A stretch of 35,135 bases of DNA from NCBI GenBank assembly GCA_028281265.1, contig JANQKE010000214.1, positions 1 to 35,135 on the forward strand, read 5' to 3'. Shown here piece after piece: positions 1-9,835 of this stretch. How positions within the stretch are numbered: the stretch's first letter is position 1; every line of letters starts with the position of its first letter. Both the position numbers and the translations under genes were made by a program. Source of the stretch: Alphaproteobacteria bacterium (lineage in GTDB: Bacteria; Pseudomonadota; Alphaproteobacteria; DSM-16000; Inquilinaceae). The notes beneath the pieces are model-generated. The model saw only the letters and a program-made list of their open reading frames with translations, searched no databases and had not been told where the DNA came from.

Positions 1-199
1 AGCCTCGCAGGACGCCCGGACGCGAGCACGACGTGAGATGAGGTCACCGCGGCGCAAGTCGGCGTAAGCGGTGTTGCGGCACCCGGAGACCACCCGACCC
101 CGTTCGGACGGAAGGCCCGCCGGCTCCCGGAGGAAACCGGCGGGTCCGACACAACGGCGGGACGCGGTCGGACGGCGGCCGATCCGGCCTGGTTTGCCG
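1..199. other. Region downstream of ftsZ, no gene recognised
   Basis: No convincing coding sequence is seen between the window edge and the ftsZ stop. Long open frames on the plus strand here are antisense to ftsZ and have the arginine- and proline-rich composition typical of shadow frames in GC-rich DNA. The stretch holds a GC hairpin (114-146, listed separately) and a 36-nt stretch (34-69) that resembles one upstream of der. The lpxC gene often found beyond ftsZ in dcw clusters is not within these 199 nt. Confidence 0.5.
114..146 (-). terminator. Possible terminator hairpin after ftsZ
   Basis: An 8-bp GC stem (CCCGCCGG at 116-123, CCGGCGGG at 137-144) with a 13-nt loop lies about 55 nt past the ftsZ stop. 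No clear U-tract follows on the minus strand, so intrinsic termination is only a possibility; the hairpin might instead protect the 3' end of the dcw transcript. Confidence 0.3.
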
Positions 200-1903
200 T
201 CAGTTTGCCTGGCGGCGCAGGAAGGCCGGGATGTCCAGGCTGTCGTCCTCGTGCTTGGGCAGTGCCGCACGGCTGCCCAGATCGACCTCCGACAGCTTGG
301 AGGCCGCGCCTTGGGACGCCGTTTCCCCTCCCAAAGCCGGGTTCTGGCGCGGCGCCGGTGCCTCCTCCCGGCCGCGGGTCATCCGGCCGAACAAACCGCC
401 GAAGCGGCTCTGCTTGTTCGTCGCCGCGGGTTCGGTTGCCGCCGCCGCGGGCTTCGGCCCTGCCGGTTCGGGTTCGGCAAGCTCGACCAGGTCGTGCTGA
501 AAGGGCTCGTGCTGGTCGAAGGTGGTCTCCTCGGCCGGTGCTACGACGCCGTCCTCGGCAAGCTCGGCGGCGCTGTCGAGGATCAGCGGATCCTGTTCCT
601 CCGCAGTCGGCTCGTCGCCATAGACCGGCGCTTCGGCGGGCCGCGCCTGCCGGGCTTGGGCCACCGCGGCGGCGGAGCGCATGGGCTTGCTGACATACGG
701 GAAGGCCGGCCGGGCCGCTGCCGGACCGGTCGACCCGCCGCTGGCCACCGGCCGCATGCCGTCCGACCGCGGTTGAATCGGTACGACGCTCGGCGTCGCC
801 GGCCGGGCCCCGGCGGCGGGTCGCAGCGGGGTCACCCCCGGCGCCGTCCCAGCAGGCCGGTGACCGGCCTGGCGCGGTTCCCCGCCGCGGCCGTCCGTCA
901 GGCTCGAGCCGATCGTCCGCACCGGCGCGGCCGCGGCGGCCTGCTCGATCCCGGTGGCGACGACCGACACGCGGATCTTGCCGTCCATCTCCTGGTTGAA
1001 GGTGGACCCGAAGATGATGTTGGCGTCCGGATCGACCTCCTCCTTGATGCGGTTGGTGGCTTCGTCGACCTCGTATAGGGTCATGTCCATACCGCCGGTG
1101 ATGTTCACCAGCACCCCGCGCGCGCCCTTCATCGACACGTCGTCGAGCAGCGGGTTGGAGATCGCGGCCTCGGAAGCCTGGACCGCCCGGCGCTCGCCCT
1201 CGGCGTCGCCGGTCCCCATCATCGCCTTGCCCATCTCCTGCATGACGGTGCGGATGTCGGCGAAGTCGAGATTGATCAGCCCCGGCATCACCATCAGGTC
1301 GGTGACCCCGCGCACCCCGGAATGCAGCACCTCGTCGGCCATCTTGAAGGCGTCGGCGAAGGTGGTCTTCTCCGTGGCGATCCGGAACAGGTTCTGGTTG
1401 GGGATGACGATCAGCGTGTCGACGAACTGCTGCAGATCCTCCAGGCCGGCTTCGGCCACCTTCATCCGGTGTGCGCCTTCGAAATGGAACGGCTTGGTCA
1501 CCACGCCGACGGTCAGGATCCCGCGTTCCTTGGCCGCCCGGGCGATCACCGGGGCGGCGCCGGTGCCGGTGCCGCCGCCCATCCCGGCGGTGATGAAGGC
1601 CATGTGGCAGCCTTCGAGATAGCCGTCGATCTGTTCGATCGCCTCTTCGGCCGCGGCCCGGCCGATATCCGGGCGGGAGCCCGCGCCGAGGCCTTGGGTG
1701 ATGTCGGTGCCGAGCTGCAGGGTCCGGTCCGACGCCGACATCCGCAGCGCCTGGGCGTCGGTGTTGGAGACCAGGAACTCCACGCCTTCGAGATTGGCGC
1801 GGATCATGTTGTTGACCGCGTTGCCCCCGGCGCCGCCGACGCCGATGACGATGATACGGGGCTGGAGCTGGGTTTCGCTGTCGGGAATGGTCAGGTTGAG
1901 CAT
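200..1903 (-). CDS. ftsZ: Cell division protein FtsZ
   Basis: Tubulin-like GTPase that polymerises into the Z ring at mid-cell and recruits the divisome. The GTPase domain covers about residues 1-325. It shows an N-terminal glycine-rich nucleotide loop ([13 protein letters not shown], from residue 21) and the tubulin signature GGGTGTG at 109-115. A Pro/Ala-rich linker of roughly 220 residues follows, then the conserved C-terminal peptide (DIPAFLRRQ, 557-565) that binds FtsA. The 567-residue length is long compared with about 383 in E. coli but normal for alphaproteobacteria with extended linkers. The ATG at 1903 is preceded by AGAGG about 8 nt upstream. Unlike its neighbours, ftsZ is separated from ftsA by 165 nt, so it may have its own promoter, though none was recognised. 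Last gene of the cluster. Confidence 0.98.
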   Translation of the reverse strand: MLNLTIPDSETQLQPRIIVIGVGGAGGNAVNNMIRANLEGVEFLVSNTDAQALRMSASDRTLQLGTDITQGLGAGSRPDIGRAAAEEAIEQIDGYLEGCHMAFITAGMGGGTGTGAAPVIARAAKERGILTVGVVTKPFHFEGAHRMKVAEAGLEDLQQFVDTLIVIPNQNLFRIATEKTTFADAFKMADEVLHSGVRGVTDLMVMPGLINLDFADIRTVMQEMGKAMMGTGDAEGERRAVQASEAAISNPLLDDVSMKGARGVLVNITGGMDMTLYEVDEATNRIKEEVDPDANIIFGSTFNQEMDGKIRVSVVATGIEQAAAAAPVRTIGSSLTDGRGGEPRQAGHRPAGTAPGVTPLRPAAGARPATPSVVPIQPRSDGMRPVASGGSTGPAAARPAFPYVSKPMRSAAAVAQARQARPAEAPVYGDEPTAEEQDPLILDSAAELAEDGVVAPAEETTFDQHEPFQHDLVELAEPEPAGPKPAAAATEPAATNKQSRFGGLFGRMTRGREEAPAPRQNPALGGETASQGAASKLSEVDLGSRAALPKHEDDSLDIPAFLRRQAN

Positions 1904-2068
1904 GGGATGGCCTCTAGATCTTGGGTGTGCCGGGGGGCGTGTTCTTCAGGTCGGGGGGTGTCCGGGGCGGCGGCCGCCCGGGTTCGGTCGGGCGGACGGT
2001 CGACCAGTCGCCGCCGCCGCCGGGTCGGATGGCCACGGGGCAGTCGGGTCGGCGGACGGAACGAACGG

Positions 2069-3349
2069 CTAGCCTGCGGCACGGAACCACCCTCCCAGTC
2101 CCAGCCGTCCCCAGAAGCTGCCGGCGGTATCGCCGTCGAGCACGCCGGGCAGCGCCAGTTCGCTGGCGTCCCGGGTGGCGTGGCGCAGCAGACCCAAGGC
2201 GACCGTGAAGGCCGGCTGATCGGCGATATCGATGGCCCCGCCGGGGGACCGCGGGCGGCCGATCCGGACCTGCTTGTCGAGCACGGCCTGGGCGATCTCC
2301 CGCATCCCTTCGAGCTGGGCGCCGCCGCCGGTGAGCACCACGCGCCGGCCGGCGATCGGGGCGAAGCCGCTGGCTTCGATCCGGCCGCGGACCAGCTCCA
2401 GGATCTCCTCCACCCGCGGGCGGATGATGCCGGTCAGGATCGATCGCGGGATCGGGTGGGACAGGCCGCGGTCCTCCTCGCCCACCTGGGGCACGTCCAG
2501 CGTTTCGTGATCGTCGGCCGAAGAGGTCAGGCAGCTCCCGTGCAGGGTCTTGAGCCGCTCCGCCGAGGTCAGCGAGGTGGTCAGCCCGTGGGCGATATCG
2601 TGGGTGATGTGCTGGCCCCCGACCGGGACGAGGTCGGTGAACACGCACCGGTCTTCGACGAACACGGCCGTTCCGGTGGTGCCGCCGCCGATATCGATGA
2701 CCGTGCAGCCGAGGTCCCGCTCATCCTCATCGGCGACGGCGAGGCCGGCCGCATAGGCGCTCATCACCCAGCGGTCGACGGTCAGGTGACACCGGTCGAT
2801 GCAGGTCGACAGGTTCCGGATCGGGCCGGACTGGGCGGTGATCACGTGCAGCTCCGCTCCCAGCTCCTCGCCGAACATGCCGCGCGGGTCGCGCACCCCG
2901 CGATTGCCGTCGATGGCGTAGGTCACCGGGATCACGTGGACGATCTGGGTGCCGGGGGCGACCGGCCGGCGGGCGTGGGTCTGCTGCAGCCGGGCGAGGT
3001 CGATATCGCCGACCGGATGGCCGTGCACGGGGATCTTGATCCCGACCGTCTGGGATGCCGGCCCGCCGGTCGAAAGATTGACCAGAACCGATCGCAGTTG
3101 GCCGGTCCCGGCCATATCCTCGGCGGCCTGCACGGCCGCGGCGATCGCCGCTTCGCCCTCGTGCATGTCGACCACCGTGCCCGCGCGCAATCCCCGGCTG
3201 ACCGTGTGGCCGACCCCGATCAGCCGCAGCCCGCCTTCCTCCTCCACCCGGGCGATCAGGCAGGCGATCTTGGACGAGCCGACATCCAGGGCGGCCAGCA
3301 GCTCCCCCTTGGGCTTGGGGCGCAGGCGTTTGATCGTCGGGGCTGCCAT
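2069..3349 (-). CDS. ftsA: Cell division protein FtsA
   Basis: Actin-like ATPase that tethers FtsZ filaments to the inner membrane and signals to the late divisome. The 426 residues show the actin-fold phosphate loops DVGSSK (22-27) and IDIGGGTTG (218-226), and near the C-terminus a third motif, VVLTGGGAQLEG. The protein ends with an aromatic amphipathic helix (FWGRLGLGGWFRAA), the usual membrane-targeting sequence. The chosen ATG overlaps the ftsQ stop by one base (TAATG), which supports this start over longer in-frame extensions reading back through ftsQ. Length is normal for the family. The FtsZ C-terminal peptide that it would bind is intact in the next gene. Confidence 0.97.
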   Translation of the reverse strand: MAAPTIKRLRPKPKGELLAALDVGSSKIACLIARVEEEGGLRLIGVGHTVSRGLRAGTVVDMHEGEAAIAAAVQAAEDMAGTGQLRSVLVNLSTGGPASQTVGIKIPVHGHPVGDIDLARLQQTHARRPVAPGTQIVHVIPVTYAIDGNRGVRDPRGMFGEELGAELHVITAQSGPIRNLSTCIDRCHLTVDRWVMSAYAAGLAVADEDERDLGCTVIDIGGGTTGTAVFVEDRCVFTDLVPVGGQHITHDIAHGLTTSLTSAERLKTLHGSCLTSSADDHETLDVPQVGEEDRGLSHPIPRSILTGIIRPRVEEILELVRGRIEASGFAPIAGRRVVLTGGGAQLEGMREIAQAVLDKQVRIGRPRSPGGAIDIADQPAFTVALGLLRHATRDASELALPGVLDGDTAGSFWGRLGLGGWFRAAG

Positions 3350-4218
3350 TAGGTGCTCTCCTCGGGCAGCAGCCTGAGTTCGCTGGCGATCGGGGAGGTC
3401 TGGATCACCAGCCTGTCCGGCAGACGCAGGTCGATCGATACGATGTCGCGATCGAGGAGCGCATCCTCGGCCTCCACCCGGGCCAGCCGGGCCAGCGCGT
3501 CGGCCACCCCCTCCTCGGGCAGCCGCAGGACCACACCGTTGTCGAGTTCGAGATCCCAGCGGCGGTTCGACACCCGGACGCCGGCGCGCAGATGCGCGGC
3601 CACCGACGGCTCGCCGGCGACCAGGGCCAACAGCGCCGGCGCGTGTTCGGGGGCATCGGTGCCGACCACCAGCGGCAGGTCGGCGAACCGGCCGAGCCCG
3701 GTCTCCGTCAGCACGATCCCGTCCGCGTCGATCAGGCTGACCCGGCCGCCCCGCTGCCACAGGGCGAGCGGGGCGCGCTCCTCCAAGGCGACGATCAGCG
3801 TGTCGGGCAGCCGGCGCTGGATCCGGGCCGTCCGGACCCAGGGCAGGTCCTCGATCGCCTGCCGCGCCGCTGTCAGGTCGACCAACAGAATGGGGTCGCC
3901 GCGGTCGACGCTCAGCGCCGCCCGCAGCGCGTCGACCGAGGTCTCCTGCCGGCCGGTGGCCAGCACGTCGCCGACCGACAGGCCGATCGCAACCGAGGCG
4001 TCGACCGCGCCGGAGCGCGCCCGATCCCAGTGCGTCTCGGCGGTGCCGCTGTGCAGGTACCAGGCGATCGACGTGGCCAGGGCGACCGTCGGCACCAGGA
4101 CCGCACCGGCGACCAGCATCCGCCGGCGCCAGGGCCGCGGCGGCGGGCGCCGGTTGTGCCGCTGTTGGTTCCGCGGTGCCGATCGGGTCGGCTGGCGGCT
4201 GGGCTTCACGCGCGGCAT
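3349..4218 (-). CDS. ftsQ: Cell division protein FtsQ
   Basis: Bitopic inner-membrane divisome protein that in the known pathway joins FtsB/FtsL and recruits FtsW/FtsI. The 289 residues start with a basic cytoplasmic tail rich in Arg and Pro (1-33). One membrane segment (about 34-55) follows. The periplasmic part has a POTRA-like domain (about 85-155, with the PWVRTARIQRRLPDTL strand region) and the FtsQ beta domain. The ATG at 4218 has GGAGG about 7 nt upstream and overlaps the end of ddl by 13 nt, the only longer overlap in the cluster. Order ddl-ftsQ-ftsA-ftsZ is the standard dcw order. Sequence conservation of FtsQ is low in general, so the call rests on architecture, context and the POTRA-like region together. 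Confidence 0.95.
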   Translation of the reverse strand: MPRVKPSRQPTRSAPRNQQRHNRRPPPRPWRRRMLVAGAVLVPTVALATSIAWYLHSGTAETHWDRARSGAVDASVAIGLSVGDVLATGRQETSVDALRAALSVDRGDPILLVDLTAARQAIEDLPWVRTARIQRRLPDTLIVALEERAPLALWQRGGRVSLIDADGIVLTETGLGRFADLPLVVGTDAPEHAPALLALVAGEPSVAAHLRAGVRVSNRRWDLELDNGVVLRLPEEGVADALARLARVEAEDALLDRDIVSIDLRLPDRLVIQTSPIASELRLLPEEST

Positions 4219-5168
4219 AGCGCGTCCTCCACCAACCAGGCGCACAGCGCGTCGAAGTCGATCCCCAGATGCCGGGCCTGTTCGGGCACCAGGCTGATCG
4301 CCGTGAAGCCCGGCTGGGTGTTGATCTCCAGGAAGAACAAGCCATCGGTGCCGGGCTTGGCGTCGTCCCAGCGGAAGTCCGAACGGCTGATCCCCTGGCA
4401 TCCCAAGGTCCGATGGGCCAGCAGCGCGATCCGCATCGCCTCGTCGGTCACTGCGGCCGGGATCTGTGCGGGAATGCGGTGGACGGCATGCCCGGGCACG
4501 TATTTGGCGTCGTAGTCGAAGAAGCCGTGGCTGTGCTCGATCTCCGTCACCGCCAGGGCGCGCTCGCCCATCACGCCGACGGTCAGCTCGCGCCCCGGGA
4601 TGAACACCTCCGCGGCCAGGCGCTGGCCAGCCGGCCATTCCGCCGCGGCGGGGGCCGGGGCGTTGCCGCCCGCGTGCACGACCCGCACGCCGACGCTGGA
4701 GCCTTCGTCGGCCGGCTTGAGCACGTAGGGCGGGGGCAGCGGGTGACGGCCGTCGAGATCGGCCGCCTGCAACTCGATCCCGTCGGGTGCCCGCACGCCG
4801 ACGCCGGCCAGAACCCGCTTGGTCAGCGGCTTGTCCATGGCGATGGCCGAAGCCGGTATGCCGGAATGGGTGTAGGGGAGCCCGAGCATGTCGAGCAGGC
4901 CCTGGATCACCCCGTCTTCGCCGCCGCGACCGTGCAGTGCGTTGAACACCACCGTCGGTCTCGGGGTCAGGGACTCGACCAGGGCCACCGGGTCGCGACG
5001 GACGTCGATCCGCCGTACCTGGAAGCCGGACCGGGCCAGGGCGTCGGCGCAGGCCGTCCCGGAGGTCAGGCTGACCTCGCGCTCGGCCGACCAGCCGCCC
5101 ATCAGGACGGCGACATCGACCGATTGCCGCGACGGGCGGTTTCCGGGGGAGCTGGCGACGGCGGACAT
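4206..5168 (-). CDS. ddl: D-alanine--D-alanine ligase
   Basis: Cytoplasmic ATP-grasp enzyme that joins two D-alanines to make the dipeptide added by MurF. The 320 residues include the N-terminal GGWSAEREVS motif (24-33), the LKPADEGSSVGV loop of the ATP-grasp fold, and the C-terminal metal/ATP region EINTQPGFTAIS. The family usually has Met after QPG and this protein has Phe. The ATG at 5168 overlaps the murB stop by one base (TGATG) and is preferred over a start 33 nt further upstream that would overlap murB more. Length is normal. Often named ddlB when inside a dcw cluster. Confidence 0.96.
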   Translation of the reverse strand: MSAVASSPGNRPSRQSVDVAVLMGGWSAEREVSLTSGTACADALARSGFQVRRIDVRRDPVALVESLTPRPTVVFNALHGRGGEDGVIQGLLDMLGLPYTHSGIPASAIAMDKPLTKRVLAGVGVRAPDGIELQAADLDGRHPLPPPYVLKPADEGSSVGVRVVHAGGNAPAPAAAEWPAGQRLAAEVFIPGRELTVGVMGERALAVTEIEHSHGFFDYDAKYVPGHAVHRIPAQIPAAVTDEAMRIALLAHRTLGCQGISRSDFRWDDAKPGTDGLFFLEINTQPGFTAISLVPEQARHLGIDFDALCAWLVEDALCRA

Positions 5169-6085
5169 CACCCGGCCTCCCCGATCCGGCGGATCTCCCA
5201 CCGCAGATCGATCCCGCTATCGGCCCTGACCGTCTCCCGGACGCGCTCGCCGAGGCCTTCGAGATCGGCGGCCGTGGCGTCACCGGTGTTGATGAGGAAG
5301 TTGCAGTGCTGCTCGGACACCATCGCCCCGCCCAGACGCAGGCCGCGGCAGCCGGCCGCCTCGATCACCTGCCAGGCCGACAGGCCCGGCGGGTTGGCGA
5401 AGGTCGACCCGCCGGTGCGGGCGCGGACCGGCTGGGTGGCCGCCCGCTTGGCGCCGATCTCCGCCATCCGGGCGAGCCCCGCCTCCCGGTTGCCCGGTTC
5501 GGCCCGCAACGCCGCCTCCACCAGGATCCAGTCCGCCGGTGCGGCGCAATGGCGGTAGGAGAAGCCCAGATCGGCGGCATCGACGGTGCGGACGCGCCCC
5601 TGCCGATCGACGATGGTGGCGCTGATCAGCACGTCCTTGAGTTCCGTGCCATAGGCCCCGGCATTGGTGCGCATGCCGCCGCCCAGGGTGCCGGGAATGC
5701 CGACCAGGAATTCGAGCCCCGTCAGCCCGGCTTCCACGCTCGCCCGGGCGATGTTGGCATCCAGTGCGGCCGCCCCGGCGATCACGCGCGTCTCCTCGAC
5801 CCGGATGTCGGTGAAGGCCCGGCCCAGGCGGATGACGACCCCGCGAATGCCGCCGTCCCGGATGATCAGGTTGGAGGCCACGCCCAGCACCGTCACCGGA
5901 ATGTCGTCCGGCAGATCGGCCAGGACGGCCGAGAGATCGTCCCGGTCCGCCGGCTTGAACAGCATCTCGGCCGGGCCGCCGACGCGGAACCAGGTCGCTT
6001 GCGCCAGGGGGGCCCTTGCGGTCAGGCGGCCGCGGATCGGGGGCAGCCGGTCGATCAGGCTATCGCGTCGGGTCATCGCCAGCAT
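5168..6085 (-). CDS. murB: UDP-N-acetylenolpyruvoylglucosamine reductase MurB
   Basis: FAD- and NADPH-dependent enzyme that reduces the enolpyruvyl group to give UDP-N-acetylmuramic acid, the second committed step of peptidoglycan precursor synthesis. The 305 residues show the FAD-binding FRVGGPAEMLF stretch (33-43), the GIPGTLGGGMRTNAGAYG region (129-146), a catalytic serine in GGSTFANPPG (Ser227) and the C-terminal glutamate (Glu297). The ATG at 6085 overlaps the murC stop by one base (TGATG); a second ATG three codons downstream is a less likely start. Length is normal. Confidence 0.97.
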   Translation of the reverse strand: MLAMTRRDSLIDRLPPIRGRLTARAPLAQATWFRVGGPAEMLFKPADRDDLSAVLADLPDDIPVTVLGVASNLIIRDGGIRGVVIRLGRAFTDIRVEETRVIAGAAALDANIARASVEAGLTGLEFLVGIPGTLGGGMRTNAGAYGTELKDVLISATIVDRQGRVRTVDAADLGFSYRHCAAPADWILVEAALRAEPGNREAGLARMAEIGAKRAATQPVRARTGGSTFANPPGLSAWQVIEAAGCRGLRLGGAMVSEQHCNFLINTGDATAADLEGLGERVRETVRADSGIDLRWEIRRIGEAG

Positions 6086-7542
6086 CAGTTCCGTCCCCGC
6101 TGCCGGGGTGAACCGGCCGAATCGCTTGCCCGAGCATAGAGTTCCCTGAGTCCCTCAGGCAATGTATTCGCCCACAAAGTGATGTTCCCTGCACCCAGGC
6201 AGACCACAAAATCTCCGGGATCTGCCAACATCTTGATTTGATATGGCAAGTCATTCGGATCGCTGAGCGGCAGGGCATTTCTGTGCCCGCGCAAGGTGAG
6301 TCCCTCGACCAGAGTATCGCGATCCGCACCGTCGATCGGCTGTTCTCCGGCGGCGAAGACATCGGCCACCAGCACGGTGTCGGCATCGTTGAAACAGCCG
6401 CAGAAATCCTCGAACAGGCTGTGCAGACGGGAGTAGCGGTGAGGCTGGACGACGGCGATCACCTTGTGCGATCCGGCGCCGGCGCGGGCCGCTTTCAGGA
6501 CGGCGGCGATCTCCACCGGGTGGTGACCGTAATCGTCGATGACGGTGATCCCGTTGACCTCGCCGGTCTTGGTGAAGCGGCGCTTGACGCCGCCGAACCC
6601 GGCCAGGCCGTCCCGCAGGACGGCGTCCTCCACCCCCATCTCGTGGGCTACGGCGATCGCCGCCAGGGCGTTCTGGACATTGTGCTGGCCCAGCATCGGC
6701 AGATGCAGCCCGTCGATCCGCCGCCGTTCCCCGGCCAGGCGCGACGACAGCAGGATGTCGAAGCGGGTACCGTCGGCGCCGATGTGCATGTCGACCGCCC
6801 GGACATCGGCCTGGGGGCTCACGCCATAGGTGATCAGCCGCCGATCCAGCACCCGCGGGATCAGCGCCTGCACCTCCGGATGATCGATGCACAGCACCGC
6901 GAAGCCGTAGAAGGGCACATTGGTGACGAAGGTCTCGAACGCTTGCCGCACCCGGTCGAAGCTGCCGTAGAAGTCGAGATGCTCGGGGTCGATGTTGGTG
7001 ACCACGGCGATGGTGGCCGGCAGCCTGGTGAAGGTGCCGTCGCTCTCATCCGCTTCGGCGACCAGCCAGTCTCCGGCGCCCAGCCGCGTGTTGGTGCCGT
7101 AGGCGTTGATGATCCCGCCGTTGATGACGGTGGGGTCGATGCCGGCGGCTTCGAGCAAGGTGCCGACCAGGCTTGTGGTCGTGGTCTTGCCATGGGTCCC
7201 GCCAACGGCGATCGACCAGCGCAGCCGCATCAGTTCGGCCAGCATCTCCGCCCGGCGGACCACCGGGATCAGGGCCGCGCGGGCGGCAGCCACCTCCGCA
7301 TTGTCGGGCTTGACGGCGCTGGAGATGACCACGACGGCCGCGCCGGACACGGTTTCGGCCCTGTGGCCGATCGCGACCGGGATCCCCAGCCCCCGCAGGC
7401 GCTTGACGTTGGCGTTGTCGGTGATGTCCGAGCCGCTGACCGAATAGCCCAGATTGTGCATCACCTCGGCGATGCCGCTCATCCCGATGCCGCCGATGCC
7501 CACGAAGTGCAGCGTCCCGATATCGAGGGGAAGGTGGCGCAT
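6085..7542 (-). CDS. murC: UDP-N-acetylmuramate--L-alanine ligase MurC
   Basis: First Mur ligase: adds L-alanine to UDP-MurNAc using ATP, in the cytoplasm. The 485 residues show the N-terminal Rossmann motif [11 protein letters not shown] (about 15-25), the ATP-binding GTHGKTT (115-121) shared by all Mur ligases, and the central-domain ADESDGTF and [11 protein letters not shown] motifs. The ATG at 7542 overlaps the murG stop by one base. Base composition falls slightly near the 3' end (about 6100-6300), but the reading frame is uninterrupted. Confidence 0.98.
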   Translation of the reverse strand: MRHLPLDIGTLHFVGIGGIGMSGIAEVMHNLGYSVSGSDITDNANVKRLRGLGIPVAIGHRAETVSGAAVVVISSAVKPDNAEVAAARAALIPVVRRAEMLAELMRLRWSIAVGGTHGKTTTTSLVGTLLEAAGIDPTVINGGIINAYGTNTRLGAGDWLVAEADESDGTFTRLPATIAVVTNIDPEHLDFYGSFDRVRQAFETFVTNVPFYGFAVLCIDHPEVQALIPRVLDRRLITYGVSPQADVRAVDMHIGADGTRFDILLSSRLAGERRRIDGLHLPMLGQHNVQNALAAIAVAHEMGVEDAVLRDGLAGFGGVKRRFTKTGEVNGITVIDDYGHHPVEIAAVLKAARAGAGSHKVIAVVQPHRYSRLHSLFEDFCGCFNDADTVLVADVFAAGEQPIDGADRDTLVEGLTLRGHRNALPLSDPNDLPYQIKMLADPGDFVVCLGAGNITLWANTLPEGLRELYARASDSAGSPRQRGRN

Positions 7543-8669
7543 CAGGCGGGCCTCCCGGTCTCGATCGCATCGGCGCCGTGGCCGAGGCCGAGGCCGATCG
7601 CCAGATCGGCCAGCCGGTCGGCCGCATCGATCGGGGCGAACGCCCGCGCATTGCCGGCCATCCAGCCCAGCCGGCCGACATCCATCAGCAGATGGTTCAC
7701 CATCTCCCGCAGCCGCTCGGCGGTAAGAGAGTGCTGCGGCGCGAGCATGGCGGCCCCGGCGGCCTCGAGGGCTTGGGCGTTCAGGGCCTGGTGGTCGTCG
7801 GTCGCGAACGGGTAGGGGATCAGGATCGCCGGCCGGCCCAGGCAGGTGAGTTCGGCCACCGTCGAGGCGCCGGCCCGGGCGATCACCAGATGGGCAGCCG
7901 CCAGCCGGTCCGGCACGTCGGTGAAGAACCGGGCGAGGTCGGCCTCGATCGGGGTGTCCGCGTAGGCGGCCCGGACCCGGTCGAGATCCTCGGTGCGGAC
8001 CTGCTGGGTCAGCCTGATGCGGGCCTGGACCTCGGTCGGCAGGCCGGTCAGCGCCGCGGGAACCAAGTCGCTCAGCGCCCTGGCGCCCTGGCTGCCGCCG
8101 AGTACCAGGAGGCGGATCGGCCGATCGGCGGCGGGCGGGGCGTAGACGGTGTCGCGGTGGTCGAGGAAGGCCGGGCGAACCGGGTTGCCGGTCATGATCA
8201 CCGGCGCCTTGATATGGGCCTTCAGGCCGTCGACCCGCGGGAAGCCGGTGCCGATGGCGGCCGCCTTGTTCGCCATCAGCCGGTTGGCCCGACCGAGATG
8301 GGCGTTCTGCTCGTGCAGCAGCAGCGGCACGCCGGCCCCGGCGCCGGCATACAGGGTCGGGATGCTGGCGTAGCTGCCGAAGCCGATCACCGCCGCCGGA
8401 TCGAGCCGTCCGATCAGCCGGCTCGCCTGGCCGGTGCCGCGGGCCAGCAGCACCGCCGCCTTGGCCTTGGCCAGCAGCCCGCCCGACGGGCTGGCGGCGG
8501 CGATCCGGTGGACCGGCACGTCGGGCAGCGCGTCGAACGCCTGGCCGCGGGCGTCGGTCACCAGGACCACGTCCCGGCCCTTGGCCAGCAACGCCCGCGC
8601 CGTGGCCTCCGCCGGGAACATGTGCCCGCCGGTGCCGCCGGCGGCGAGCAGGATGGGCTGCGCGCTCAC
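7542..8669 (-). CDS. murG: Lipid II synthase MurG
   Basis: Peripheral inner-membrane GT28 glycosyltransferase that transfers GlcNAc to lipid I to form lipid II. The 375 residues start with the glycine-rich [10 protein letters not shown] loop (11-20). The UDP-GlcNAc-binding region follows ([13 protein letters not shown], then [13 protein letters not shown]), with the [11 protein letters not shown] stretch after it. The start is GTG at 8669, overlapping the ftsW stop by four bases (GTGA); no in-frame ATG gives a better fit to the family start. It acts between MraY and the flippase/polymerase step. Confidence 0.97.
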   Translation of the reverse strand: MSAQPILLAAGGTGGHMFPAEATARALLAKGRDVVLVTDARGQAFDALPDVPVHRIAAASPSGGLLAKAKAAVLLARGTGQASRLIGRLDPAAVIGFGSYASIPTLYAGAGAGVPLLLHEQNAHLGRANRLMANKAAAIGTGFPRVDGLKAHIKAPVIMTGNPVRPAFLDHRDTVYAPPAADRPIRLLVLGGSQGARALSDLVPAALTGLPTEVQARIRLTQQVRTEDLDRVRAAYADTPIEADLARFFTDVPDRLAAAHLVIARAGASTVAELTCLGRPAILIPYPFATDDHQALNAQALEAAGAAMLAPQHSLTAERLREMVNHLLMDVGRLGWMAGNARAFAPIDAADRLADLAIGLGLGHGADAIETGRPA

Positions 8670-9835
8670 CGGGCCGTCCTCAGGGTCAGCGGGGTTCCGG
8701 CTTGGCTCGACGTGGCCGCGGCGGCATAGCCGGGCCGCCGCCGGGTCAGGGCCAGCAGCATGCCGACGGCGATCGACACCGCGACCAACGACGATCCGCC
8801 GTAGGAGATGAACGGCAGGGTCATGCCCTTGGTCGGGATCAGGCCCAGGCTCGAACCGAGATTGACCAGCGCCTGGATGCCGAACTGCGCGGCCAGGCCG
8901 GCCGCGGCGATCTGGACGAACAGCCGGTCCTCCCCCATCAGGCGCAGGAACGCGCGCAGGACCAGAAAGGCGAACAGCCCGACCACGATCAGGCAGGCGA
9001 TCAGGCCGAACTCCTCCCCTGCGGCGGCGAAGATGAAATCGGCATGGACGTCGGGGACCAGATACTTGATCGCCCCTTCCCCCGGGCCGACCCCGACCAG
9101 ACCGCCGTTCCGGAACGCGTCGATCGACCGGTCGAGCTGATAGGTGTCGCCGTCTTCGGGGTTGAGGAACCGGTCGATCCGGCTCTGTACATGCGGCAGC
9201 ATGCCGTAAGCCGCGACCACGAAGCCGATCCCCGCCAGACCCAGGACGATCACCAGCAGCATCGGCAGCCCGGCCAGCACGAACTGCATGCCCCACACGG
9301 CCGACACCACCAACGCCATGCCGAAATCGGGCTGCAGCAACAGCAGCCCCACGGCCACCGCGTAGAGCACCAGCGCCAGCGCCCAGGGCTTGAGGCGGCC
9401 TTGCGCGGACCCGCGCGCAATCAGCCAGGCCGATACGACGACAAACGCGGGCTTCAGGAACTCCGACGGCTGGACGGTGACCGGCCCCAGGTCCAGCCAG
9501 CGGGTGGCGCCTTTGACCTCGTCGCCGATGACCAGGGTCAAGGCCACTCCCAGACACGCGCCGCCCAGCAGCATCACCGCGAACTGCCGGACCCCGGTCG
9601 GGGACATCAGGGAGGTGATCAGCAGAGCCGCCGCCGCCGCCGACAGGAACATCAGGTGCCGGACGACGAAATGGAACTCCGGCAGGCCGTTGTCTTCGGC
9701 CACCGGCGGGCTGGCACTGGCGATGAAGATCGTCCCGATCACCATCAGGGCCGCGATGACGCCCAGGCTCTGCCGGTCGACCGTCCACCACCATTGGCCC
9801 AGAAGGCTCGAATCGGTGCGGGTAAACGGGGTCAC
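8666..9835 (-). CDS. ftsW: Peptidoglycan glycosyltransferase FtsW
   Basis: SEDS-family multi-pass membrane enzyme that polymerises lipid II at the septum together with FtsI. The 389 residues hold about ten hydrophobic segments. The family signature is clear: a [15 protein letters not shown] stretch (231-245), GVGPGEG (248-254) and HADFIFA, which carries the predicted catalytic aspartate Asp266. The start is GTG at 9835, overlapping murD by four bases (GTGA). The next methionine would remove the cytoplasmic tail and part of the first membrane segment. Gene order identifies it as FtsW rather than RodA. Confidence 0.96.
   Translation of the reverse strand: MTPFTRTDSSLLGQWWWTVDRQSLGVIAALMVIGTIFIASASPPVAEDNGLPEFHFVVRHLMFLSAAAAALLITSLMSPTGVRQFAVMLLGGACLGVALTLVIGDEVKGATRWLDLGPVTVQPSEFLKPAFVVVSAWLIARGSAQGRLKPWALALVLYAVAVGLLLLQPDFGMALVVSAVWGMQFVLAGLPMLLVIVLGLAGIGFVVAAYGMLPHVQSRIDRFLNPEDGDTYQLDRSIDAFRNGGLVGVGPGEGAIKYLVPDVHADFIFAAAGEEFGLIACLIVVGLFAFLVLRAFLRLMGEDRLFVQIAAAGLAAQFGIQALVNLGSSLGLIPTKGMTLPFISYGGSSLVAVSIAVGMLLALTRRRPGYAAAATSSQAGTPLTLRTAR

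Noticed and set aside
71-3352. Long plus-strand open frames (for example 71-1078 and 1322-3352) opposite ftsZ and ftsA
   Set aside because: They are antisense to genes with clear motifs, are rich in Arg, Pro, Gly and His, and show no domain. They arise from third-position GC bias.
4206-4218. The 13-nt ddl/ftsQ overlap as a sign of a wrong ftsQ start
   Set aside because: GGAGG lies at the right distance before the ATG at 4218, and the protein start is basic and typical of FtsQ.
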